Part shown: positions 1 to 5,802 of the stretch, piece after piece
Layout of the letters: every line of letters starts with the position of its first letter
Position numbering within the stretch: position 1 is the stretch's first letter
Assembly: GCA_019241095.1 (NCBI GenBank)
Contig: JAFAXJ010000511.1
Span: 1-6,471, forward strand
Direction of reading: 5' to 3'
Length of the DNA stretch: 6,471 nt
Source: Verrucomicrobiota bacterium
GTDB lineage: Bacteria; Verrucomicrobiota; Verrucomicrobiia; Chthoniobacterales; JAFAMB01
The notes under the pieces: generated by a model
The model's input: only the letters and a program-made list of their open reading frames with translations
What the model was told of the DNA's origin: nothing
Database searches by the model: none
Translations under genes and position numbers: made by a program

Positions 1-151
1 ATCGGTTCCAGGGCCAAAATGCAAGATAGGATCCACCGATCGCGCCGCCGAAACCGGCCGGCAAACCACCCAGAGTGAATGTTATCGCAAAAACAGCATC
101 AATATATCGGTTTGAAAATACGGCCAGATTCGGGCGCGATTCCCATCGCAT
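1..151 (-). CDS. Small membrane protein, N-terminal part only; tentatively DUF624/YesL-like
   Basis: An open frame starts at ATG 149-151 and reads 50 codons without a stop to the left edge of the window, so the 3' part is missing. It begins MRWESRPNLAVFSNRYIDAV. Residues about 17-47 form a hydrophobic, glycine-rich stretch (FAITFTLGGLPAGFGGAIGG), consistent with a first membrane segment. The pattern of an N-R pair, a hydrophobic run, L-P, a G-rich turn and then a second hydrophobic run resembles the start of DUF624 (YesL) proteins. Those are small membrane proteins often encoded beside YesOPQ-type sugar ABC transporters; their function is poorly known. The frame follows the MalG-type permease by 59 bases on the same strand, as expected for an operon member. 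The next upstream in-frame stop is at 185-187, and no clear Shine-Dalgarno site precedes the ATG. That it is coding is fairly likely; the family name is an inference from a short segment. Confidence 0.5.
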   Translation of the reverse strand, partial: MRWESRPNLAVFSNRYIDAVFAITFTLGGLPAGFGGAIGGSYLAFWPWNR

Positions 152-210
152 TCTGAAATCGTTGCCGACCAGATCCCAACTACTTCACCCGGTGTACATT
201 GATAGCCGCT

Positions 211-1032
211 CTATTTTTCTGAACCGGCAAGGCCCCTCATAAACTGTTTTTGGAAGGCAACAAAAAGAATGAGCATAGGAATTGAGGTCACCGATATTGA
301 CGACAGAATGGCTGTCCAGTCACTTACATAGTTTCCGCGAAAAGCGACAAGACCCAGAGGCACAGTCTTGAGCGCATCATCGCTGATTACAACCAAGGCC
401 AGAAGGAATTCGTTCCAGATCTGGACTCCTTGGAAAATGGCTACACTCGCGATTGCCGGCATGGAAAGTGGTACGACAACCCGCCACAGGATGCCTAATT
501 CCGAGCATCCGTCCAGACGGGACGCTTCCATTAGCTCGACCGGGAAATCAATAAAGAAAGCGTAAAAGACCGTGATTGCGAAAGGAAGCCCAAAGGTGAC
601 GTAAGGCAGAATGAGACCAAAATAAGTGTTTGTTAACTGATATTTGACAATAGTATCGTACAAGGGAACAAGGATACCGTGAAGGGGTATGGCGTAAGCC
701 GCAATGATAGCACTATAGACGAGACGTCGACCTACAAACTTCATCTGCGCGAGCGCGTAAGCCGCCAAACCACCGATTAAAAGAGTGAGGCCAACTGAGC
801 TTGCGGTTACAATCACCGAGTTGGCGATGTATTTAAGTAGCCCACCATTCCAAGCGCGCTGGTAGCCTCCCCAATCAAGAGTAGAGGGGAGGGAAAATGG
901 TTTTGTGAAAAGTTCTCGTTTAGGTTTCACTGAGGCAATTACTAGCCAACTCAAGGGCAAAAGAATTATGGCCGAGTAGGCTAGTAAAAACAGATAAGCC
1001 GGATATCGCTTGAACCGAATCAGAACCGACAT
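211..1032 (-). CDS. Carbohydrate ABC transporter permease, MalG/UgpE type
   Basis: This is the inner-membrane permease subunit of a CUT1-type sugar importer, expected to pair with the MalF-type subunit encoded just upstream. The 273 residues match the usual family length. Six hydrophobic segments can be read at about 12-34, 70-95, 103-125, 136-160, 191-215 and 240-262. The cytoplasmic EAA loop that docks on the ATPase is intact at about 169-188: E169-A170, then D174-G175, ending in P188, in the form EASRLDGCSELGILWRVVVP. The N-terminal periplasmic motif S-x-K-P-x-x-E-L (34-41) and the C-terminal QKQFMRGL (261-268) are typical. The last residues are AGSEK rather than the common GAVKG. The start lies five bases after the upstream permease's stop, with no Shine-Dalgarno site visible (ATTTCA before ATG), so translation is probably coupled. 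The imported sugar cannot be deduced. Confidence 0.95.
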   Translation of the reverse strand: MSVLIRFKRYPAYLFLLAYSAIILLPLSWLVIASVKPKRELFTKPFSLPSTLDWGGYQRAWNGGLLKYIANSVIVTASSVGLTLLIGGLAAYALAQMKFVGRRLVYSAIIAAYAIPLHGILVPLYDTIVKYQLTNTYFGLILPYVTFGLPFAITVFYAFFIDFPVELMEASRLDGCSELGILWRVVVPLSMPAIASVAIFQGVQIWNEFLLALVVISDDALKTVPLGLVAFRGNYVSDWTAILSSISVTSIPMLILFVAFQKQFMRGLAGSEK

Positions 1033-1037
1033 TGAAA

Positions 1038-1925
1038 TCAGGAGTGACGGCTAAAGCGAATCTGCACGAAACCTAGACCTACCGTCGCGAGTAACAGCAG
1101 GACCGAAACGGCATTTGCATAACCCATTCTCCCCAGGAAAAAGGCTTCTTTGTAAATCATTGTGGCGGGTACCTGAGTTGCATTTGCTGGTCCGCCGCCA
1201 GTCAAGATGTAGACAAAATCAAAAACCCGTAAAGCTCCGATCATAGTCAACAGACTTGTGACAATTAGAGCGTTTTGAACCATCGGAAGGCTTACATACC
1301 AAAAAGAGGTGATCGGACCGGCACCGTCGAGCGTTGCGGCTTGATATAATTCTTCAGGTATCCGCTGCAGACCTGCAAACATGAGAAGGGTGACAAATCC
1401 GATATATTGCCAAAAGGCGATCGCCATGATTACATAGATCGCAATCTTGGGGTCGCCAAGCCATCCTAAAGGAGGTGGATGCAAACCGACAGCTTTGACG
1501 ACCGCACTGGCTAATCCAACTAGCGGATCAAGGATTAATTGCCAAAGAAGGCCGACCGCAACGATCGACAGCACAAGTGGTGAAAAAATGATAGTTCGAA
1601 ACGTAAGGGATGCGTTTGATGTTACGCCGCGATCCAGCACCGCCGCTAGAACGGTACCTAACGGAATCTGCACCAGAACAGAGAAGATTACAAAGAGTAT
1701 CGCATTCTTAGCTGCTGTTTGAAACATCGGATCGTGAACGAGTTCAATGTAATTGGAAATTCCTACCAGGTTCAGTACGCGGCTAGTTAGATCATAAGCA
1801 TAAAAGGATTTAACAACCGTTTCCGTTAACGGATAGGCCATGAACAGAGCCAGAAAAACCAGAGCCGGCGTTAGAAAAAGGTAAGGAAGAACTTGATTAT
1901 TTCGGCGAAAATATACACGTGACAT
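1038..1925 (-). CDS. Carbohydrate ABC transporter permease, MalF/UgpA type
   Basis: This is the partner permease of the CUT1-type sugar importer, located in the cytoplasmic membrane. Its 295 residues fit the UgpA/LacF-like class, which lacks the long periplasmic loop of enteric MalF. The N-terminal PYLFLTPALVFLALFMAYPL (14-33) is the characteristic first membrane helix. Further hydrophobic segments lie near 72-97, 110-132, 161-185, 216-240 and 266-290. The EAA loop is present at about 194-214 (YQAATLDGAGPITSFWYVSLP), with D200-G201 and P214 conserved. The family hallmark LTGGGP occurs at 241-246. The start at 1925 places the first helix correctly. It is preceded by an A-rich leader (TTAAAAACGAC) without a Shine-Dalgarno motif. 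A 200-base gap separates it from the binding-protein gene upstream, while the second permease follows after five bases. Confidence 0.95.
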   Translation of the reverse strand: MSRVYFRRNNQVLPYLFLTPALVFLALFMAYPLTETVVKSFYAYDLTSRVLNLVGISNYIELVHDPMFQTAAKNAILFVIFSVLVQIPLGTVLAAVLDRGVTSNASLTFRTIIFSPLVLSIVAVGLLWQLILDPLVGLASAVVKAVGLHPPPLGWLGDPKIAIYVIMAIAFWQYIGFVTLLMFAGLQRIPEELYQAATLDGAGPITSFWYVSLPMVQNALIVTSLLTMIGALRVFDFVYILTGGGPANATQVPATMIYKEAFFLGRMGYANAVSVLLLLATVGLGFVQIRFSRHS

Positions 1926-2040
1926 GTCGTTTTTAAGGAACTAAGCGCGGAACAGAAAACCCAACAGGCTCGGCTTATCGTCGCAACACTACTCTAAATC
2001 TTGCTGGGTAGCTGTTTTCGTTGTCATAGTTGCTGTTTTT

Positions 2041-2049
2041 AATGCTAGC
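2041..2049. promoter_or_regulatory. Candidate operator copy 1 (AAYGCTAGC)
   Basis: AATGCTAGC contains the palindrome GCTAGC. It lies in the spacer upstream of the permease genes. The same 9-mer, with C or T at position 3, appears in the other two larger intergenic gaps of the cluster (3520-3528 and 5794-5802), always in the same orientation. No GCTAGC was found inside the coding regions on reading. Function as a regulator site is inference. Confidence 0.22.
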
Positions 2050-2079
2050 TCGAGAGATGCAGAGACCTAACAGGAAGTT

Positions 2080-2101
2080 GCGACACCCTAGCCAGTGTTG
2101 C
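2080..2101. other. Stem-loop just downstream of the binding-protein gene
   Basis: GCGACAC (2080-2086) can pair with GTGTTGC (2095-2101), giving a 7-bp stem with one G-U pair in plus-strand RNA and an 8-base loop. In minus-strand RNA, which is the direction of the operon, the same arms give six pairs and one A-C mismatch. A six-T run (2106-2111) follows on the plus strand only. It therefore looks more like a plus-strand terminator, although no plus-strand gene ends here. On the minus strand it could act as a 3' stabilising or processing hairpin for the binding-protein message. The role is unproven. Confidence 0.3.
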
Positions 2102-2125
2102 CTGGTTTTTTAAGCGGTAGTTAAA

Positions 2126-3421
2126 TCACTGCTGGGCATTGCGTTGTTTTTGGATCAGAACTGCTTCATTGTGCACCTCCGACATGATCTGCTCAGGAGT
2201 CTTCACATGATTGACAAGATCCTGGTAACCGCGCAAGTATACATCGCTAATAGCGCGATCCAGAGTTGTATCAAGATGAGCAACCTCCACCGTGGCCTCA
2301 GATGTATCTTTCAGGGCCCAAAGGAAAATAGGAGTAGCATCTGAGAGATAATTCCTAGCTGCGGGCACTGAAGGCAGCGCCTTGGTTTCTTTCGCAAATT
2401 CGGCCTGCTCCTGCGGGCTCAATATAAACTTCAGAAAAGCAATCGCGGATTCACGCGTTCCGCGTTTCTCGGTGATGGGATGGACTTGAAATCCATCTGC
2501 AATGATTAAATGAGCTCCGGTTGATCCCTTCTGGTTTTTAAAATCAGGCAGCCGAAATCCTTGATAACCGTTTTTGAGCCCCTCATTATCGAATACTACG
2601 AGGCACCAAGTACCTTCATAATGCATGGCACACATTCCGTTGGCAAACATCGAGCGAGCCGCTTCTGGAGTTAAAGCGGTGATGCCATCGTTGAAGCAGC
2701 CGGCGGATTGCATGTCTAAGATCTTTTGTAGAGCAGCTATGTAGCCCAAATCAGTAAAAAGGCTGTCCGCCGGAGCGCTCAGAGCAGTATCGGCTTTCCT
2801 AACGTCTTCCGGTACAAGTTTTTGATTGAAGACAGAGATGTAGGCATCGATTGTCCAGGGTTCGCTTGCACCGAGACCGATGGGCACCATCTGCGGGTCA
2901 GTCGCTCTAATCTTTTTGCAAACATCAATTAGTTCATCAAAGCTGTTTGGTGGACTCAAATTATGGTCCCTGAAATATGCGACATTGTACCACATGTATT
3001 TTCCGTGCCGATCAAATGGAACACCATAAAGCTTGCCTTTGAATGTGTACTCGGACAGGGCCGTCGCGCTTAGCTCTTTGGTGAAATCGCCGATATCGAC
3101 TGCAAATCCATCTCTCATCATGCGGGCCGCGCGCTCAAAAGCCCAATTTTGATAGACGTCGGGCGGGTCTGCTGAACGGACTCCAACCTGAATAGCGGTC
3201 TTATATTGTTCGTTCGGATAGGCAGAGAATTTACCAGCGATTCCAGGGTTGGCTTTCTCAAAACGTTTGAGAGCGCCAGCAAAGTACTCTCCGCTTGGTC
3301 CAGAAAGACCCCAGACCCGCAAAGTTGTATCTGCTGTCGCGGAGTGAGTGAGAAGAGCTGCTCCGCACGCGACCGTGGTTGCAAGCGCTTTCAATTTCCT
3401 CAGAAGCAGGATGGTTTTCAT
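2126..3421 (-). CDS. Extracellular sugar-binding protein of an ABC transporter (SBP family 1)
   Basis: This is the exported solute-binding subunit that captures the sugar and delivers it to the two permeases. From the ATG at 3419-3421 the protein has 431 residues, the usual size. A signal peptide is evident: basic residues at 8-11 (RKLK), a hydrophobic core at 12-24, and a likely signal peptidase I cut after SATA, between A30 and D31. Cys19 sits in TVAC, a poor lipobox, so a lipoprotein is less likely. Family features follow: LRVWGLSGPSGEYF near the mature N-terminus, KGKLYGVPF (128-136), MWYNVAYFRDHNL with SFDEL (143-164), and the motif F-A-N-G-x-x-A-M-x-x-x-G-T-W (259-272). The frame stays open to an upstream ATG at 3520, which would add 33 residues ahead of the signal peptide. 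That start is rejected because it would bury the signal sequence. The leader before the chosen ATG is A-rich and lacks a Shine-Dalgarno site. Confidence 0.93.
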   Translation of the reverse strand: MKTILLLRKLKALATTVACGAALLTHSATADTTLRVWGLSGPSGEYFAGALKRFEKANPGIAGKFSAYPNEQYKTAIQVGVRSADPPDVYQNWAFERAARMMRDGFAVDIGDFTKELSATALSEYTFKGKLYGVPFDRHGKYMWYNVAYFRDHNLSPPNSFDELIDVCKKIRATDPQMVPIGLGASEPWTIDAYISVFNQKLVPEDVRKADTALSAPADSLFTDLGYIAALQKILDMQSAGCFNDGITALTPEAARSMFANGMCAMHYEGTWCLVVFDNEGLKNGYQGFRLPDFKNQKGSTGAHLIIADGFQVHPITEKRGTRESAIAFLKFILSPQEQAEFAKETKALPSVPAARNYLSDATPIFLWALKDTSEATVEVAHLDTTLDRAISDVYLRGYQDLVNHVKTPEQIMSEVHNEAVLIQKQRNAQQ

Positions 3422-3631
3422 TGTGATTTGTTTAAGTTCCAAACTGATGTGTGCAGGTGATGAGTTACGGAGAGTTAGCTTTAAGTTGAAGACTTCCCGA
3501 CCGTCCGGGAGTAAAATCAAACGCTAGCAAATCACTAACGAAGTCGAGGCATGTCGGTGTAAGGGGGTGAAATTAGGTGGATTCGGAGAGCTGCGACTGA
3601 GCAGCGTAGTTTGTCACTCAAATAGCTTGTA
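3422..3631 (-). promoter_or_regulatory. Intergenic leader of the binding-protein gene
   Basis: This is a 210-base gap between the TIM-barrel gene and the chosen start of the binding-protein gene. It holds a short inverted repeat, TCCCG (3495-3499) with CGGGA (3506-3510) around a six-base loop. It also has a copy of AAYGCTAGC at 3520-3528 and an 8-base direct repeat TTTAAGTT at 3431-3438 and 3480-3487. No U-run follows the hairpin on the minus strand, so it is not a standard terminator. The gap is long enough for an internal promoter serving the transporter genes, but no convincing -35/-10 pair was found. Confidence 0.4.
3520..3528. promoter_or_regulatory. Candidate operator copy 2 (AAYGCTAGC)
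   Basis: AACGCTAGC lies upstream of the binding-protein gene. Its wider context AAACGCTAGC followed by AAA (3519-3531) matches copy 3 (5793-5802, then CAAA) over ten identical bases. This is the closest pair among the three copies. Operator function is inferred only from recurrence and position. Confidence 0.25.
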
Positions 3632-4471
3632 TCATATTTCGATGCCAAGTTTTCGGCCTGTTTCTTTGACAAAGTCCCGAGCGGCAGGATAGTCTTCAAC
3701 CGCGAGGTGTTCGAGCATAAGAGGAGCATCTCCCGAGTGCCGCTCGAGTTCGGTTAAGTAGATTGCATAATCAAGCTCCCCGAGCCCAGGCCGAATTTCA
3801 TCGAAGTGCAACGCGAGTTCGCCGCGAAGAATAATGTCTTTGGCGTGAGCACTGCAAATCCATGGGCCAAGAAGCTCGAAGCAACGCCTGATCAGCGAAC
3901 CTGAGTCGAAGTACTGGCGCGGACTTAGGATAAGATTGACAGGGTCCAAGTGGGCGCCGAAAGCGGGCCGATCAACCGCCTTGATAAGTTCAAGGTAGCA
4001 TTCCGGGCTGTCAGGAATGAGCCATTGCATCATCTCGAGCGCGAATTTCGTTCGAGACGGTTTCACTTGGTCGATGACCGAGCGTGCAGTTTCAACGCAA
4101 CGATCGAAGCCGGCTCTTGTAAGGTTATCAGGGTGGGGTCCATAGTCTGAACCGGGAGCGACTGTGCCGATGTAAGCGACGCAGCACCTGGCGCCTACCT
4201 GTTCGGCCAGTATCAGGCGTTCACACGCATAGAGTACGTTTGCCTTACGTTCTACAGGATCGGGCGAGACCAGGTTTCGCCATGCACCCACCTCGGCGAT
4301 CTCTACGTCCTGGGCCTTGAAGGCGGCCTTAACAGCCGCAATCCGTTCGGTGTCTGTCGACTGAATATCTGGACAGTATGCAGCTCGGTAACCAAATTCC
4401 TTGTGAGCGCGTGCCCAATCGCGAGGATCGTCCGAGGTGAGCGAAACACCATGACCGCCTAATCTGATCAT
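3632..4471 (-). CDS. Sugar phosphate isomerase/epimerase-like TIM-barrel protein (xylose-isomerase-like fold)
   Basis: This is a cytoplasmic enzyme of the AP-endonuclease-2/xylose-isomerase-like TIM-barrel superfamily, which includes IolE/IolI, hydroxypyruvate isomerase, epimerases and keto-glycoside-processing enzymes. At 279 residues it is of normal length. Likely divalent-metal ligands can be placed at strand ends: E146 (ALEMM), D176 in HLDPVN (174-179), H209 in SAHAKD (207-212) and E254 (LMLEHL). The late loop RPGLGELDY (227-235) corresponds to the common PG-x-G-x-x-D motif. The gene overlaps the upstream oxidoreductase by four bases (ATGA, 4468-4471), so the two are almost certainly translated together and act on linked substrates. 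The overlap and an AGGAG site upstream support this start. The family is too diverse to name the reaction; isomerisation, epimerisation, dehydration or keto-glycoside cleavage are all possible. Confidence 0.88.
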   Translation of the reverse strand: MIRLGGHGVSLTSDDPRDWARAHKEFGYRAAYCPDIQSTDTERIAAVKAAFKAQDVEIAEVGAWRNLVSPDPVERKANVLYACERLILAEQVGARCCVAYIGTVAPGSDYGPHPDNLTRAGFDRCVETARSVIDQVKPSRTKFALEMMQWLIPDSPECYLELIKAVDRPAFGAHLDPVNLILSPRQYFDSGSLIRRCFELLGPWICSAHAKDIILRGELALHFDEIRPGLGELDYAIYLTELERHSGDAPLMLEHLAVEDYPAARDFVKETGRKLGIEI

Positions 4472-5547
4472 TGGTCTAGATACTCCTGACTAGACGGCAG
4501 CTCGGCTTTGAAACGAGCGATCAAAGAATCTTTTGGCACAGTTTCAAGTGGCAGAAAGACACGGCGGCGTTCGAGCGCGCTGATGCACAGCCCAAAAGCC
4601 GCTTCAAAGCCATGATAGGTGATATCGCCATCGCACGGGTGACTATCCGTTAGACCATCCATCCAGTCCGCAAGATCGTTCAAATAAAGCGGTTGATCGC
4701 GCAAAGGATCAAAGGCGCCCTCGCCGGACAGTAATTTCCCGGCGCTGTCTTTAGTAATCGCACGCCATCCTGTGCCGGTGACGACTTCCGTATACCCGTG
4801 GGTGCCATGGACAGTAATGGAGCTATCGAACCAAAAATTAGGGCTCCGCAGGACGTTGTCACCTGGGATTAAGCGCGGGGCGTGAGCTCCACATTCAATG
4901 ATTCCACGAACGCCATTGGCGAACTGTATCGTGCCAAAAACAAAGTCGGGTGACGGGTGTGAGTCTGTTAACATTTGTGTACCAAACGCCTGTCCAGTTA
5001 CCCACCTCACTTTCTTCCGATCGTTAAACCAGAGCATGTAGTCTAGAAGATGAGTGCCTAATTGGCTAAGCCACGCCCGAGAAGTAGCGTGGATTTTTGT
5101 GACCTCACCAATGTCCCCATTTTGCACGATCTTTTTCGCTTCTCGCCAGTGAGGACCATACTTCTGCTGGTGCGAGACTATAAATTTGACTCCAGCTCTT
5201 TGGCACAAGTCATAGATTTCCCGGGCTTCGGTCAGTTCCGTCGCCATGGGTTTCTCAAAAGCGATTGCTTTTACACCGTATTTTACTCCGAGTTCAACTA
5301 AAGGGAGCCGGATGGCTGGCAGAGTTGCAAAACAGAAAATATCTGGCCTTTCACGATCCAGCATGGTTTCAGCATCGGTGTATCTATCGGAAACACCGAA
5401 GCGGTTTCCGAACGCTTGCAAACGTTCTACGTCTAAATCGCAGCAAGCGGTAAGCTCGAATCTATCTTTGTTTTTGAGAAAACCTTCAGCATGAAACTCA
5501 CCACGCGGTCCACATCCGGCGATGACAACTTTATATCTGGTTCTCAT
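4468..5547 (-). CDS. Gfo/Idh/MocA family NAD(P)-dependent oxidoreductase
   Basis: This is a cytoplasmic dehydrogenase acting on a sugar, sugar acid, cyclitol or glycoside hydroxyl group, with NAD or NADP as acceptor. It has 359 residues, typical for the family. The N-terminal Rossmann domain shows VVIAGCGPRG with the G-x-G-x-x-G turn at 11-16. The acidic D37 at the end of the second strand (TACCDLD) favours NAD(H) over NADP(H). The hallmark E-K-P is at 98-100, with K99 the likely catalytic lysine. In the C-terminal alpha/beta domain, G-T-H-L-L-D (164-169) supplies the conserved His166 and Asp169. It is the first gene of the cluster and overlaps the TIM-barrel gene by ATGA, suggesting consecutive steps on one substrate. 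The start at 5547 fits the usual distance to the Rossmann motif. It has no clear Shine-Dalgarno site and is preceded by a three-codon frame (ATG AAC AAA TGA) whose stop overlaps the start. The substrate is unknown. Confidence 0.93.
   Translation of the reverse strand: MRTRYKVVIAGCGPRGEFHAEGFLKNKDRFELTACCDLDVERLQAFGNRFGVSDRYTDAETMLDRERPDIFCFATLPAIRLPLVELGVKYGVKAIAFEKPMATELTEAREIYDLCQRAGVKFIVSHQQKYGPHWREAKKIVQNGDIGEVTKIHATSRAWLSQLGTHLLDYMLWFNDRKKVRWVTGQAFGTQMLTDSHPSPDFVFGTIQFANGVRGIIECGAHAPRLIPGDNVLRSPNFWFDSSITVHGTHGYTEVVTGTGWRAITKDSAGKLLSGEGAFDPLRDQPLYLNDLADWMDGLTDSHPCDGDITYHGFEAAFGLCISALERRRVFLPLETVPKDSLIARFKAELPSSQEYLDQ
4483..4487 (-). promoter_or_regulatory. Ribosome binding site of the TIM-barrel gene
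   Basis: AGGAG on the minus strand lies 11 bases before the ATG at 4471, inside the end of the oxidoreductase gene. It is the only clear Shine-Dalgarno sequence found for the sugar cluster. It supports the start that overlaps the upstream stop. Confidence 0.6.
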
Positions 5548-5706
5548 TTGTTCATCAGCTCACAGTCCGATTGAGATTACCAAACAGGTCAGATATGGGA
5601 TTTCTGGTGATAGGCCAACTCTGGGCGCGACCTCATCATTTTTCATAACCAGTGATTGCTGATCAGTCGACCACAAAAGCTTATCGAGAGAAACAAAATT
5701 GAATGC

Positions 5707-5712
5707 AGTATA
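5707..5712 (-). promoter_or_regulatory. Possible -10 element for the sugar cluster
   Basis: TATACT on the minus strand matches the sigma-70 consensus at five of six positions. Transcription would start near 5700, giving a leader of roughly 150 bases before the oxidoreductase start. The -35 region at 15-18 bases spacing is poor (GGTTTG/TTTGGG). A weaker alternative is TCGACT, 17 bases, TATGAA, nearer the gene (minus-strand reading of about 5671-5643). Neither is secure. Confidence 0.2.
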
Positions 5713-5793
5713 CGTTTAGCTCGTCAGCCCAAACCTCCCGGAGAGAGGGTGGTCCAAAACATGCATTTCGCTCGGCTCGCCTACACCCTACAA

Positions 5794-5802
5794 AACGCTA
5801 GC
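5794..5802. promoter_or_regulatory. Candidate operator copy 3 (AAYGCTAGC)
   Basis: AACGCTAGC sits about 250 bases upstream of the first gene of the cluster and about 20-30 bases from the likely left end of the insertion sequence. It shares ten identical bases with the copy upstream of the binding-protein gene. It lies far from the best -10 candidate, which weakens a simple repressor-operator reading. Confidence 0.2.

Larger units (their letters stand above)
1926..2125 (-). other. Intergenic spacer between binding-protein and permease genes
   Basis: This 200-base spacer carries no convincing gene on either strand. The longest minus-strand possibility is a 12-codon frame starting MTTKTATQQ, with no ribosome site. 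The spacer contains the stem-loop at 2080-2101 directly after the binding-protein stop and one copy of the 9-mer AATGCTAGC (2041-2049). Its size suggests that permease expression is set separately from, and probably lower than, binding-protein expression. That is common in sugar ABC operons, but here it is only inferred. Confidence 0.5.

Noticed and set aside
3359..3370. Lipobox at Cys19 of the binding protein
   Set aside because: The sequence TVAC lacks the usual Leu at -3, while a good signal peptidase I site (SATA, then D) follows at 27-31.
3206..3460. Plus-strand frame of 84 residues
   Set aside because: It lies antisense within the binding-protein gene, with a composition typical of a shadow frame; the other plus-strand frames at 368-565, 1447-1722, 2144-2344, 3950-4150 and 5062-5494 were dismissed for the same reason.
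3431..3487. Direct repeat TTTAAGTT (3431-3438, 3480-3487) as paired regulator sites
   Set aside because: AT-rich 8-mers recur easily by chance, and nothing else supports it.
3422..3520. Longer start (ATG at 3520) for the binding protein, adding 33 residues
   Set aside because: The extension is polar, lacks a ribosome site and would place the obvious signal peptide inside the protein; MKTILLLRKLKAL at 3421 is a standard signal-peptide start.
3631..3636. TATGAT on the minus strand as a -10 box for the binding-protein gene
   Set aside because: It overlaps the stop codon of the upstream gene and has no acceptable -35 at 15-19 bases.
3535..3729. A 64-residue minus-strand frame overlapping the end of the TIM-barrel gene
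   Set aside because: It overlaps the well-supported gene in another frame, shows no family features and has no ribosome site.
5659..5666. Palindrome CTGATCAG as an operator
   Set aside because: Eight bases with no extension of the symmetry and no second copy; common by chance.
5703..5801. 32-codon plus-strand frame (begins MQYTFSSSAQTS)
   Set aside because: No Shine-Dalgarno site, low-complexity basic tail, and it lies across the presumed promoter and repeat-like sequence.
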